In this document: positions 47,501 to 60,200 of the stretch, one piece after another
Position numbering within the stretch: the stretch's first letter is position 1
Layout of the letters: each line of letters starts with the position of its first letter
The notes under the pieces: generated by a model
What the model saw: only the letters and a program-made list of their open reading frames with translations
Told to the model about the DNA's origin: nothing
The model's database searches: none
NCBI RefSeq assembly: GCF_047663525.1
Contig: NC_092590.1
Coordinates: 10,622,001 to 10,686,000 of the forward strand
Length of the DNA stretch: 64,000 bases
Direction: 5' to 3'
Origin: Anas platyrhynchos
Lineage: Eukaryota; Chordata; Aves; Anseriformes; Anatidae
Program-made: the position numbers and the translations under genes

Positions 47501-50500
47501 AACCTCCTTTTGACAAGCTCAGAAAATCATTTTCGTTTTAATAATGAAAATGTGTTCTTCCACAACTTACAGTTGATAGCTTGCTCGATCTTTCTAAGAA
47601 GCCTGCAAATTCTACGTGTGTAAGCAACCAGAAATATCCAGACCTATTCTGAGAAGGTGAAAGCAATTCCAGGGGGTACGCAGGATTCCTTCTCTAATTT
47701 CAGAATCTGTACTTCCTGCTGTATCTACACACTTGAGTATAGTTTCTCTTTTGGGGCAGACACACAGCACTTTAAAATAAAAACCTCCTCCCAAACTCAG
47801 TATTTCTCACAACTCAGTTCACCTGCACTGCTACAATCTGCAATTTAGCAGATTCACCCAAACTTCAATTTTTAATTTGAAGCATGACCTTTTTTGGAGG
47901 ACGGAGCAGAGGGAAGGAGCAAGGTTAACCAACAGAATTTGATAAGAAAATTTAGACAATATTGCCATCACTTCTGCTCGGCCATATGTAGTCTGAGGAA
48001 TGCAGTGATGTTTCTGAACACTTGCTGCATTTAAATTCAGTGAATATTCATTAATTTTTCAACACAAAAACAATCCACAAGGAATCCACACGAAATTCTG
48101 TGGAAAAAAATCCTGCGATGAAGACCACGAAATGCTGTTCACAGCCTCGTTTCTGCCCAGAATGAGTCAAGATACAAACACCTGATTTGTTTCAGCAGAA
48201 AAGGATGTCATTGGAAACATTCCCCAGACTGAAGACAGAAAAAGGGCCACAGCTATAAAAGACTGGAGTGAGAACCCCGTAAGAGATGCTGTATGCAGAT
48301 AGGAAAATGGCTACATACACACACCAGGACTTCTGGTGCAGAAGAAGGAGAGAATACAGGGTCGCTGGTACTTCTCCCCTCCTTTGTATGGGGGTGGTGC
48401 TGTTTCTCCTTCCCCTTCCTCTAAAGAAGGCTCTTAGTGTGTGCCTGTAGTTTTGGGGTCAAAGTCCATAACTATTTCAGCTATTGAAATATAATTTGTT
48501 TGCCAGCAGAAGGTTGGATCACAGCATTTTCCGGCATTTGTATCACGACAGTCTTCAAGCTGAAGTGATGTGTAACTATACACTCTTTCTCCTTATCTGT
48601 TCATCACAAGTTGCCACTGAACTTGGCATCTCCCACAAAGTTTTAACTCTGAATTTAGCTGGCTGCCTACTTGAAAGGCCAGCTGGTTGATAAATTGCTT
48701 TATGAGAGACCTCAGACTGTTAACCCTGTGCAAGACAAGCTCCACGTGAAACTCAATACAGGCAGAGTATCGCTGCTTTGGCTCTAGGACGTGCTCTGTG
48801 GACCATCTACACAGTAGAATAAAATAATGAGTATTTAAAGATCAAAGTGTCATCCTCTGAAACACCTGTCAGCCACAATCTGCTTTGGGATTAACTGCCC
48901 AAGTAACAGTCAAAGGTCAGATCTGTTCTGATGGGATGAGGATCACAGCAGCTTGCAGGGTTGGCTGGATCTACAGCTGAGAAGACAACGCTGTGTTTTG
49001 GGTAGGATGTGTCATCATGCTTTTTCTTTCACGTCTGTGCAAAAGAAATATATTCAGAAAACGTCAAAAAAGTGGTCATTTTCATAAAGAAGGCATGTTC
49101 CGTTTGAGGTTGCTCATAAGTGTGCTGTTACCTTATTTCCAAAAAGCCTTTTATTTGGATTTTAAAACAGATGTCACCTAAGTTCATAAAATGTTCTGCT
49201 TAAACCTCTTTACACACAAGAGCAACTAATGAAATTCTGCCCCTATGGTAGCAGAGCCTGGGGGGAGTACTTGGGAAAGTAACTTTGGCATAAAGTGGGC
49301 ATTTAAATCAGCTGCAAAGGTTGCACCACTCTTCTCACATAAATATGCTGTCTCAGACAAAAATCCCTCAAATATTACCACGGTCATCTTGTTCAGCTTA
49401 AAAAATAGAAGTGAATGTGAAGCAATAATGCAGCTTTCACTGCCAAAGTGGCTGTGTTACACAGCTATTTTTTCCCCTCTGTTGTCACAGATGGCTCAGT
49501 CAGTAACAACTGTCAGGTTACTTGGCTATTCCACTCTGAAAATGGTCATTCAAAATTCGTTTCAATAACATAAAAGCAGGTCCCATTTAAAAGGTCCTTC
49601 TGATCTCCTCACCCAGTCTATCTGATGACACAAATAAAAGTAAACAAGGCTAAAAAGAAACCCTAATAACCTTTTAGTTGGATACTGCTAGATGAACTTC
49701 AATTGAATTTAAGTATTTTTCGGGGGGGGGGGAGAAATCCTTCTTTTTTTTTTTTTTTCTTTTTTGGAAAAAATCTTGAAGCCAGTTCCTTGAAATTTGC
49801 AGTCAAAATGCAGGATTAAAACATAAATACAATTTGATGAATTAGCTATTGTATGCCGACTGATACCAAATGAACTTTTCAGATAGCAGCCTGAAGCTCA
49901 GTCTTTGTGGGTATCGAGGAGGGGAGACATGGCTCATTCAGCAGCATGTTATAAAGGGCCTCCACCCTTACCTTAAGTTTTGTTCTTCTGAGTGATAACT
50001 GGAAGAGGAAACTGTAGATAGAAAAGATATTGTATCTACTTCCCTGACTCCTTAAATCAATAAATTAGTTCAAGTTGAAAGACACTACAACTACCCATCT
50101 ATCTGAGGTCATTAGGAAGCTCTACTTCAAAAAGCTGAATTATCTGGTCCACATTTTCATTTTGAACGACAGCCTTACATACTGGGATCTCCCTAAAGGT
50201 CCTTCAAAAAGTCAGCTCTATTTGACATAACTTAAAGAGCTTGCATTTACTGCAAAAATTCTGGAAGTATGCTCAGTACTCTGACACGTGCCAGACTGAA
50301 AATCACCAGGAGAGCAGAAATTGTCTTTTACTCCTGACATAGACCTCTCTGAAGAATATGGGGGGAAAGAGAGAGGAAAGTCCTTCCCTGCCTCTGAGCC
50401 TCTTCTGCCCTTGGCCTTGCATGTGCTTGTGTTTCAAGTACAAACTTCTGGGAGGTGTTTTGTTTGTTTGTTTGTTTGTTTTTCCCAGTTACTTTATTTC

Positions 50501-53500
50501 TCCTATCAAAACTCCTGTACAATGCTATTCCTCCTGCTCTTCAGGGTGGAAGCATCTGCTGTGCCCATCGACAGCATGTCTTAAGGCAGGCGCACATGAT
50601 ACTGACATTACCTTTGTTTCTCTCTGGAAAACAACACTTTTTCAGAAATCAGACCACCCTTTAGATGAGATTTCATCAGTGACAGCACAGGACGGGCTCT
50701 GCTGTTGTCACTGTTAAGATGAGGAGGGGGCAGAAGAGAGACGGTGCCCCAGGAAGCCAAAAGCCGTCACAGCACACAGCCTTCTCCTCAGGATCTGCGC
50801 ACCAGCGGGACTTCCCCGTGGTGGCTGACACACCACAAACCACATCTGTACCAGCCATCTGTGCCATTAGAGATATGCCAGTCGGTGCAGGCCCAGGATA
50901 GGGCACTTTGACATGAAAACTTATTAATTTTTTGAAGATCTCTGTGTAGTTAATGCAATAAGTAGATCTCTCACCACAGAAGTGTTTGGGGTGGGAAGCT
51001 CCCTCTTCAGATAAGAACAGCATCCCCAAAGCATGCATTTGTTCTTTAATAACCCAAAATACTTCAAAGAAAAATGCTATTGAAACATCATGTCTAGGTT
51101 CCCTACAGATCAGGCATGTCATCTGCCATTTCCAATAATGCCATTTGCAAAGATATGGTATGGGTATTTTTCCAAAATGTTTCTTTTCCACCCATGGGGC
51201 TGGTGAAGAAAGCTGCAGTTGGCATCAGATGTATTAACTTTCTATTAATACTGTATTGGAATACACGAGAAACACAAAATCCATGGTTGACATAAGGGTA
51301 AGTGCTGAGAGACGTGGCTAATCCTCTTCTCAGACATTTCTATATGCAACTGCTTCATGTCCAGCGGCAAAGCTCACTTCTCCTCTCCATAAAAACAACA
51401 GGTAGCTAGCAGCTCCACAGAGCACAGCAAGTTCTCACTGTCGTTTGCTTCTCATGTCTGAAGCGATGCTTAACTCTGAAGTACGCCTCGCTATCAGAAA
51501 AATGCAGTAGGGCTTATATTTTGTGTCCTTATCAGATTATGTTCCCAGGTAGTTACAGCCTGGATTGAGTCAGATACTCTTCGTACTTTTGGGTCACTTC
51601 TGTAAACGCTCAGGCAATTTCAAGTTCCTTCTCTGAAACGGGAAGGAGAGTCTCAATATTCAGCTGAATTTCAGCTGAAGCTCCCTCCCCTGCTGCAGTA
51701 GGTGCACTACTGCTTGCTCTCCGTGGGCGAGCGTCCCTGCAGACAGCACTGTGGCTGCCTGAGATGCAGGAGCCAAGCAGAAACGCCACAAACTAAGTCA
51801 CCTCTCATCCAGCTCTGAAAGGGAACGGAGATACACGTCAAGGGGAGACGGTCTAGAAGTGCTCTCAGTAGGACTTCATTCCTAAATTATTCAGAGCAGC
51901 TATTATTTACCCTGGTTGCTGTTTGTTGTTATGGTGGTGTTGATAGATCTTGGCCGGTTTTGCACCTTTTTATATATAAAAGGTATCATCTACCACAGCA
52001 AGTTCAATTACTTTATACTTCGAAATTATATACTAGCCTCAAAGACGTATTCCAGTCCTTAGTTTAAAGAAGTAGCATACTGCAGTGCTTGATTTATCTC
52101 CTTTGGCTGGACATGATGCTCTTCATGTGCATTTACCCCGAAAATGACTCTACAAAATGGCCTCGCTGGTTTCTCTAGTCTCTGCATGCTGCATATTAGC
52201 AACTTCAAAATCAGACATGTCCATTTCTTTTTCCTATTCAGAAACCCTAGCAATATTACCTATCACCATCACGAAGGGCTCCTTGTATATCACGTCAGTG
52301 AAAGCAATGATCTGGCAACGTTTTAATTGCACGAGTTGACAGAGCTCTAGAGACCCTACAAAAGGGTGAAAATGTTAAGAGAGGAATTATAGGTGGCAGA
52401 CAACCAAAATGGTATTTAATAGACATCCTTTCAATGTGTCACACCGAAACACTAAGTTTCAATGTGTCACAGTCAAGCACACACCCATGGAAAGTACTTT
52501 GCTGGAATACAAGGGTGCCACCTCATAGGAACATTAATTAAAAAATAGAAATATAAGGAAGTGGCTTCAGTGTATCCAACCTTAAAATTCACATCTTCTA
52601 TCTGCAGGCTTTCACTAGTTCAGCTTCTGCTTCTCACTTCCATTTTCTCTCCTCTTTTTCTCAACTGACTTTGTTCTGTGCTTCACACATTTCTTTGGCC
52701 CACTTTCTTGCCGAGTTAATTTTGACCTTGTTTACATTAGAGATATAGATGAAGAAAAAAAAAATATTCTGACCATTTCCTCTGCCCTGGCCATATCAGT
52801 TCCTCATCGCAGAACCGAATGTTATCATAGTCTGATTCACGTCTGTGGTCTGATTTCTTTTCTCTTACTAAAACTAAGCATGAAGTTGCTCATGCTTAGA
52901 CTTACTCAGTCTTACAAACACTGTTTGTCACTATATTGTCAAACCTGGAGCAGGAGAAACATAAAAACTGTGCTACAAGAGATGACAACGCTGGAGCTAC
53001 GAAGGAAAGAACGCTACAAAAACCTGGCTCCTCTTCCCACATTCCTTTCACCTCTCAAAGACAGAAAATAAATCAGCGTTGCCTAACCTGTATTATGTTG
53101 GGAACAAGGGTGCATTACCAAATCAGTCTGTAATTACTTGAGATGACAAGATATTCCACATTCTCATCACTTGCGCAAATAAAAGAACCACAGCGTGGAG
53201 TTCCCCAAACTGACATTATACGTGATCGGCTACTGGAGTTTCACTCTGCAGTACTCAGGCTGTCCTTTTAGCAAGAGTAACAACAATAAATGCAACTGGA
53301 AAAAGTGCTGACTCCAGGAAGAGCCAGAGAGCTCTTGAGAGAAGAATCATAAAGTCAGTTTCCTTTTCCTTTAAATCACGATGCGTCTTTTTTGACAAAC
53401 TTCAAGGCTCCCTTTCAAATATTTTTGGAACATTTAGATAAAAAAATAATGAATGAGGTAACATGTTTTTAAGTTACGTTCTGGTTTTGGTCTTCCTACG

Positions 53501-56405
53501 CATTCAGCATTAGTTACATCTATAAACACCCCAACAACAGAGCTGACAGGATTCTGGATGTCCACTTTGAACTCTTGGCTGCCTGACCACCAAGCCTATC
53601 AAATAGTTTAGATAGCTTCAAATAAACAAGCCGCCATCTTCCCACAGACTGAGCGACTGAAAGAAATTGTTTAAAATAACAACAAAAAGCCAAATCCATC
53701 ACACTTGCTATGATGTAAAGGGCTAGAAAGTTCTTCTTTATAAATACCGAGGCTTTGCAAAACTACTGCCCAATCTAATTAGATATGCCTAGACCTCTCA
53801 GTGCCTATGATTGTCCCTGATAACAATTTGGATTGTTAAATCTCATTTCTTTATTTTTATTTTATTTATTTATTTATTTTTGGTGACGGGTGACACCTCT
53901 AGCAGGAGCAAAATAACGATGGGGTTTGAGTATGTTGATTTTTTTTTTTTCCTTCTCCCTTCTGCATTGCTCTTAACAATGCACTAACTACAGTGTAATT
54001 ACAGGAGCATTAATCTAGACAAGCTCAGTGAATACCAGGTCCTCCAAACCTAGCAGAGTGTCTTATAGGTTTTGCACTGTACACCCAACTGCCCTGTTGT
54101 CAACTTTCCATTTTGATAACCAGCTAACCTGGTAAACTCTTAAATTATTCTGGTACCAATCTCCTTTCCCTTAAAAGTTAAAAAAAGTGCTTCCCATTTC
54201 ACACTTCTTCAAACCTTCTCCAACTTCTTTGATTTTTGCACAGCAAAGCAGAAGCTGTAAAATAATGTGTTTCATTTTTTCCCAAAGGCATGTGAACGTC
54301 AAAGTTGCTCCTCATTTGAATGAGCTTTTTCGCTGTTGGTCTTTACTACGGCAATGACCAGAATCGGGGCTCATTTGTTCTAGATGCTACACGGGGTGTA
54401 AGGGAAACTCATCACTGCCATAGCACCAGGGACTAAGGTTAAGGGAAAAAAGTTGCGGTGGCTGAGAATTGGATGTTGTGGGCTGGAGAGTGACATGTTT
54501 ACTTCTTACAACTGAAAAAGTATTTACATTAAGAAATCTTTTAGACCATGCCACCAGCATGTTTGGTGTGTGACAAATTTTTTCCTCTTTAGGAAAAAAA
54601 AAAAAGTAAAAAAAAAAAAAAGTGGACTTAGTACTACCCCCAAAAAAAGAAGTGTTTTATTTAATGATTTGAAGGGAGTCTTTGTTTGGCATTGCTTATT
54701 GAGCTTTAGTTCATTTAATTCAACACACTGCCCTGAAAGAAATGCTTAGTATTTTGCAGTAGGGTTAGAAGTTTAGATCTTGCCCCTAAAGCAGAAATAA
54801 CGAGGCTACAGCTTTAAAAAAACATCTTTGTAGCTTTCTCATTTGCAGTCTTCCATTCTCACTTGTACCCAAGCAGACTGCAGTCCTATGGGACCATCAA
54901 TTAGGATGAACTTCCAACCAGCAAAGTCATTTATGAGCATAGGTCACTGGCATAGATCAGCTCAGGCCATATAGTCTAAAATAGTCTAAATAAATGAAAG
55001 TCTGGCAACTTAGAATCATGTTTTCTGCAGCAGCTGAAACTCTTTTTTTTTTTTTTTTCCCCTGTAGCCTTTTTTTTAGGATGAGAGTAATCTTACAATT
55101 GTACAGGGAAAGCAGATAATGCCCACTCTGGCTACCATTGCAAAAGTGACTTTACTTCATTTTATAAGTTAGATGCTTCGCTAGCAAGGCACTTCATTAA
55201 TAAATGCTTCCAAATATGCAAACTTATTAGCTGTATGGAGATAGTAATTCCAAGCCTTTGTATTCCAACCTCTTCACTAAGTGAATTAATCCCTAAAATA
55301 AATATTCAGTCCCCATCCGTAAGTACCCAGCAAGCAGAAGTTTTGCTTTTTTCTTCTTTTTGAATGCAGAGATGACACCAGAACCTGTTTGCTTTTTCAA
55401 TATCATCACTGGTCTTTTTTTTCTGCTTTGTCTCCCCTCCAGTTCGCTACCACAGCCCCTTCCCTCCCTGGCTTTATGGTTGCCACCTCTGCTGCTCCAC
55501 CAGCCCCAATTTCTTCCTATCTACAGCAACGCTGCCCGTGGAAAAAGCAACACAAGCCTTCCCGGTGTAAAAACCAAAACTAGCTAGAGCAGACAAAATG
55601 GGCGAGACATGTCAGACTGCCAGCAGCAAGGAGGGAACGGGGTCTGTGGCAACCTGCAGCCTTCCTTTTGCTCCTGGGGCTTTGTTTTGGGGCGAGGAGG
55701 GCACCTTCCAGAGGGCTGGCGGCTGTCCACCGCCCACTCCTCTCGCTGCCAAAGCCCGAGGTGCCCAGCAAGGTATGGAGTTGGGGTGGCCAAGGTCCAA
55801 GCCAGGCTGCCCACTGGGGCTGAGGATGCCCAGAGGATGGGCTCTGGGCTTGAGAGGAGTAAACTGACGGCCAGAAAAACTCCATCCCCTGGTCCTACAT
55901 GGGGACACCAACACAAAAAGCAGCTCTGACACAGCTCCGCGCCACTCTGGAAGAGCTGTAACCCCCTGGTTATATTTGAAGCGCCTGCTTGCACTCTAGA
56001 TTTTTCTAATTAGGATTTATTCCCCACCTGCTGCGCACCACCATCCCCTGTACACCTGTTGCTCTCCCGGACCCCATCACCCAACAGGGTACCAAGCCCC
56101 TCCAAGCGGGCTCATTAGCACAAACCACAGCGTTTCTAACTCCACTTTTTATTAATAAAGTTTATTTTTAACCCCACGCTTTGTCATCCAAGCGGGCACT
56201 GCCACCCCCGCGCTGCCCCCCTACCCTACCCTACCTCACCCCACCCCACCCCGCCGCCGCCATTTTGCGCGGGGCGCCCCTCGCCCCTCCGCCGCCCCGC
56301 GGGCCGGGGGCCGCCATTTCGCGGCCGGCCCCCCGCTGCTTACCCCAGGGTCCGCAGCTCCTCGTCCAGCCGAGGAGCGGGACGCGGCTCCCGGCTCTCC
56401 GTCAT
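35596..56405 (-). CDS. DAPP1: DAPP1/Bam32, SH2-PH adaptor, nine coding exons
   Basis: Coding exons on the minus strand, 5' to 3': 56405-56344, 47326-47204, 44588-44455, 40575-40445, 38420-38373, 38188-38126, 36676-36591, 36168-36081, 35646-35596. All are GT-AG and in phase; 786 nt give 261 residues (human 280). A short N-tail (1-20) is followed by an SH2 domain (about 22-118) with the phosphotyrosine-binding arginine at 48 in SYLLRKSN. A linker contains the conserved tyrosine SIYESV (Tyr126, equivalent to human phospho-Tyr139). A PH domain (about 151-247) has the basic KTRW loop that binds PI(3,4,5)P3 and PI(3,4)P2. In B cells the protein moves to the plasma membrane after PI3-kinase activation and links the antigen receptor to PLCgamma2 and MAP kinases. 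The N-tail is shorter and the C-terminus (16 residues from exon 9) differs from human after QIRRQLEQ. The start has a G at -3 and lies in a CpG island. Confidence 0.96.
35647..44454 (-). other. DAPP1 introns 3 to 8
   Basis: Introns are 40576-44454, 38421-40444, 38189-38372, 36677-38125, 36169-36590 and 35647-36080. They contain unremarkable mixed-composition DNA with short homopolymers and many short open frames lacking recognisable domains. No transposon family, RNA gene or extra exon is recognised. Confidence 0.8.
44589..47203 (-). other. DAPP1 intron 2
   Basis: A 2.6-kb AT-rich intron in phase 2 splits the last arginine codon before the GKDSVKHF strand of the SH2 domain. I see no repeat or additional exon in it. 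Confidence 0.8.
47327..56343 (-). other. DAPP1 intron 1
   Basis: A 9-kb first intron separates the N-tail exon from the SH2 exons. It contains a TTTG microsatellite (50459-50480), ATTT-rich stretches (53850-53880), A/T homopolymers (49743-49759, 54595-54621, 55043-55058), a GC-rich block open in several frames (about 55600-55930), and imperfect CCCTA/CCCCA repeats at 56218-56250 next to the CpG island. The longest open frame (minus, 50676-51191, 171 codons) has no recognisable domain. No coding exon is supported. Confidence 0.75.
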
Positions 56406-56500
56406 CGCCTCCGCCCCGCCGGGGGACGCCGCCGGCCCGCGGTGGCCTCTGCGGGGCGCTGGGGAAGTGCACGGGCGGGTGCCGGCCGCTCGGCGCTTGT
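56200..56500 (-). promoter_or_regulatory. DAPP1: DAPP1 CpG-island promoter region
   Basis: A CpG-dense, GC-rich stretch spans the first coding exon (56344-56405) and its flanks. Transcription on the minus strand probably starts between 56406 and about 56500. No TATA box is seen in the right place. The island abuts an LTR-like segment on its upstream side. Confidence 0.7.
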
Positions 56501-56660
56501 CATGAGTAGTGCAGCCCGCAGAGCACCCCGGGGTGGTACTTGCTGCCCTCATGAGCGCCCGCAGTCGGTACCCCGGCGTCTTTCGTGTGCACGACGAATA
56601 AACCTTTCTTCCTGCATTTGGGTCACGTTTCATCTCTGACTTACTTGTGGTGTCCCTTCA
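56498..56660 (+). mobile_element. Possible solo LTR, ERV1/gammaretrovirus-like
   Basis: The 163-bp segment begins TGTCATGAG and can be closed at CTTCA. It has the layout of a gammaretroviral R-U5 region: a GC-rich lead, a GGTACCCC block, an AATAAA at 56597-56602, a pyrimidine-rich stretch and then a GACTTACTTGTGGTG block resembling the U5 start of murine-type LTRs. No internal region, primer-binding site or convincing target-site duplication is seen, so it would be a solo LTR. It lies just upstream of DAPP1 in the opposite orientation. This is a pattern call with modest support; it could be ordinary promoter-flanking DNA. Confidence 0.3.
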
Positions 56661-57100
56661 GCTGCCCCAGTAATAGGTTGCAACTTGTTTTTTTTTCCGC
56701 ATGCGGATCAGAACTGACGGAGATCCAGCATGCGTGAAAGTCCATATGTGTACACACCACTCACTCCTTACACAGGCTCTCATGTTCAACACACTGATGA
56801 AACACACTTTTATTGTTGCTTTCTGAAGCTGCTGTCCCTTTTATCTATTTGTTTTCTCAGCTTCCTGAGCACTCTTTCACACTCATAACTGCAAGTTCAG
56901 GTGTAAGTGATTTCTCCAGCGATTGTCATCCCTCTCCATGTAAATTTTAAAGAGATCATACTGGTTGCCTCTTGGAAACAGGAATAGGAAAATATTGTAA
57001 AAGATTGCCAAAAAAATATTAATGTGGTATCTAACAGGAAATGAAGTTTTATTAGATGATGAATGAGCTCTGTGAAAGAGAAATTTCTTAGTGCCCGTCC

Positions 57101-57138
57101 TTCCAAACAGTTAAAAGACTTCCAAACAGTTAAAAGAC
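57101..57138. repeat. 19-bp tandem duplication
   Basis: The unit ttccaaacagttaaaagac occurs twice in direct succession (57101-57119 and 57120-57138) without mismatch. No transposon features adjoin it. Confidence 0.9.
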
Positions 57139-57212
57139 ATACGAGAGGATATCTGTAATCCCTAATACATCATGGGCAGTAATTATTACAGTTCTGGCAA
57201 ATTCTTATCTTC

Positions 57213-57226
57213 ATTAAACTTATTTG

Positions 57227-57264
<38 letters not shown>
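57213..57264 (+). other. ATTAAA signal followed by A36, retrocopy-like tail
   Basis: An ATTAAA hexamer at 57213-57218 is followed after 10 bases by 36 uninterrupted A residues (57229-57264). That spacing and purity are what the 3' end of a recently retroposed mRNA would look like. The upstream sequence is not recognisable as any coding gene, so the source would be a 3'UTR or a non-coding RNA. A chance A microsatellite is the alternative. Target-site duplications were not found by eye. Confidence 0.35.
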
Positions 57265-57265
<1 letters not shown>

Positions 57266-60200
57266 CAGGGCTCTGGGGAGGGAAGACACAATGCTGTTTT
57301 CCAGTCACACACCAAAGTTTTCACTGGGTATCCAACACTGAAAACAAGTTGTTTCTAGAGAAACTGATATTTCAAGTGGCCAGAACAACTGTCAATTTTC
57401 TCATAAGTAGTCATTTGAACAATGTGCTCAGTGTGGAACTAACATTAATTTGGAACAGGCTCATTAAAATCCTACTGCTCCTGATGCTCTCAGTGAATCG
57501 GTTTTGGAAAAGTTTTTTCTACCCTCCTAAATAGGAAAAGCTTCACAGACTGTCCTATTTTTTTTTTTTTCTGTCACTAATTGTGCTTTTCCTGGTTGCA
57601 AGCTGCTCATCTCCTTTGCTTGACCATTCATCTCAGCAGCCAAGCGTTCAACTGTAGACAGATTTCATAAATGAGCTGTTTTTGTTTTCTCCTTCCTAGC
57701 TCTGCCTGCTTTTGCCCCTTCCATTACCACTTAATGATAGCTTGTGACCAGATATTGGATTTGCTAATCTGGTCTTGAGATCCACAACCTTCAGTTAAAT
57801 AGTCGGTTTTGACATCTCCACATTTTGCTTGTATTTTTATTTTTTTTTCTCCTGATCTGAAAGCTGCTTGGTTTTCAACAATGCTTCAGTCCATTTCAGG
57901 TTATCACGTTTGCTTGTGTTACTAATATATGAAGAAAATTAAAGAGACTGGAAAGAAATCAATTAAATTCCAAACAATGACGAGCCACAACTGAATTTTA
58001 GCAAATTCTAATTATATCACAAATTGTTGTAAAAGTTCAGTTTTGCAGGCCAGAAGGTAGTTTCCAATCCTCCTTCATGTTTGTGCACCAGTGGCTGCGG
58101 TGGGAGAGGGTTCCCATCTCAGAGCAGATGCTTCCTCTTACTCTGCACCTGGGAGTGCAGTTTCCTTTTCATTTACAGAAAAAATGAAAGCAGAAACTGG
58201 ACTCTCTTACAGCATGGATCAGCCTTTCCTTTAATCAAGTCCACGTAGTAGTTTTTTACACACTTCAGCCACGGAAAAGATTCCCAGGTCGCATTTCCCA
58301 AAAGCCAACAGGCTCTAGCGACAGGGTATAGGTCTCATTCCCAAGACAAAATCCCCATGGATTTGTGTGTGTTTTGAGCACTGTGCAGAGCAGACCTGTA
58401 GGTAGCAGCAGTGCTCCAGCGCTTGCTGTGCAGTCCAGACTGCTGCTGAGCACAAAGCATCCCTGCGAGAAACAGCAGAATAAGGTGCCTCTTTGGAAAT
58501 CAGTGTATAGTTGTTTTATTTATTTATTTATATTTTTGTCTTTTCTTTTTCCTTTTTTTTTTTTCTTTTTTTTTTCCATCTCCTCATATCTTTCAGTGAT
58601 TGTAAACCAAAAAGTGTGATTTAATTCAAGCCTTGAACTCTTGCTTGAATTGCTGTCCTGCAGGAGAAAGAGGAAAAAAAAAAAAAAAAAAGAAAAACCC
58701 ATCATTTTAATTTCAGGTCATAATTAAACAAAAAGAAAACTATGATGAGGAAAATGGAGTGGGGAAAACCTATTTCCCCTATATATAAAAAAGATAGCTT
58801 CTATTGCTGTACAACTAATAAAACTGATACAGAGATGTAAGTGCTGCAGAAGTAGAGTTAAAGAACTCCAAATACTTTACGGGACTTGACAGGAAAGAAT
58901 AGAAAACTTAATTTTTTTTCCTTTTTTTTTTTTTTTTCCACTTTATTTTTTTTTTCCACTTATTATTTAACCTCACCTTCTAACAATCTGAGTGGACAGC
59001 TATGAACCAACCAAAACAAATGCTAAAGGGAACTCCAGGAATTACAGGAACTACAGAAATCCTTCCGGTGTGTTCATGGACACACCAATACCTTCTGCAA
59101 CTAATTTGGTTCTTCCCTTCTGAATGTGTCACAGATTGGCTGGGAGTGCTTATTGAAAAACATTTATTCTGCTTTCTTGGTTGGAAGGCACTTGATGCAC
59201 TAGGTATCAACACATTGATGACTTTTTCTTCACACATTTTGAGATGCCCGAGGCTTATTTATTTAATGTGTTCCCAATTTATGTGGCACATTTACAAAAG
59301 GTGCCGGCTAACCCAGCTTTGTCTGTGGTGTGTTCAGACAGGAGACACAGAACAGAGGTGTTAAAAGGGATGAGAAATTACCAAGGTTCTTAGGGAAAAG
59401 GGGCTTCAGGAAGTGTTGGGCGTAAGGAGAGGATGTTCTTCCTGCAGTTTTCACTGGCCATCACCTCTGTACCTGGAGATCACTGTAGCCATGTCAGCGT
59501 GAGGGCTCCTTAGGTGAGGAGTGCATCCACCTAGGTGCAGCAAGGGGTGTTAACAGCCATGTCCTCCCAGATCTTTGCAAAGTTCCGTCCCAAGAAGGCT
59601 GGGTACAGCCAAATCATCTCTAAGTATGATTACATACAGGATCCCAGAAATAAGCATTTAATAATTCAGCTTTTTAAATGTTCAGCCCTTGGTAAAACAA
59701 AACCAAGACCAAGCTCACACTCCCCAGCCTCTTGAAGATGCAGCTCTTGGGACCACAACTGGTTAGCGTTTCTAAACACGCCTTCTCTTGTTTGCTTAGT
59801 TCTAGGAAACACAGCTACCCTCTCAGTGAAGAGTAAAGAATTATATATTTCTGATCCATGAACTTACACGAGGACATGAAAATCAGTACAGGAAATTTCT
59901 GATGATGATCATTTTTTCTAATCCTTGCTTGCTGTGTCTATAACCAAGAGCTAGGGCACGTATATTCTGAGATAACTGGAAATTAAATACCTGTACTCAG
60001 AACAGCTGTTATTTGCACGTGGCTCAGTTTCTAGAGGTTTGATAATGTAGATAACGATGTGAAGATTGCATGTTCCCAGTTTCAGTTCTACAAGAAAAAC
60101 TTTCTAGGACCTTTCTCAATCCACTGTTCAATGCACACGTGTGCTTGAAGCCTTCAGCACATTTTCCAGGTCTTGTCACAAATGGCTGGAGTCTCTAAAG

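Noticed and set aside
50676-51191. A 171-codon minus-strand open frame in DAPP1 intron 1
   Set aside because: No homology is recognised and it looks like intronic DNA with occasional long gaps between stops. It was kept only as a note.
56218-56250. CCCTACCCTA repeats resembling telomeric DNA
   Set aside because: The unit is a 5-mer drifting into CCCCA, not the vertebrate TTAGGG/CCCTAA hexamer. It is a local simple repeat by the CpG island.
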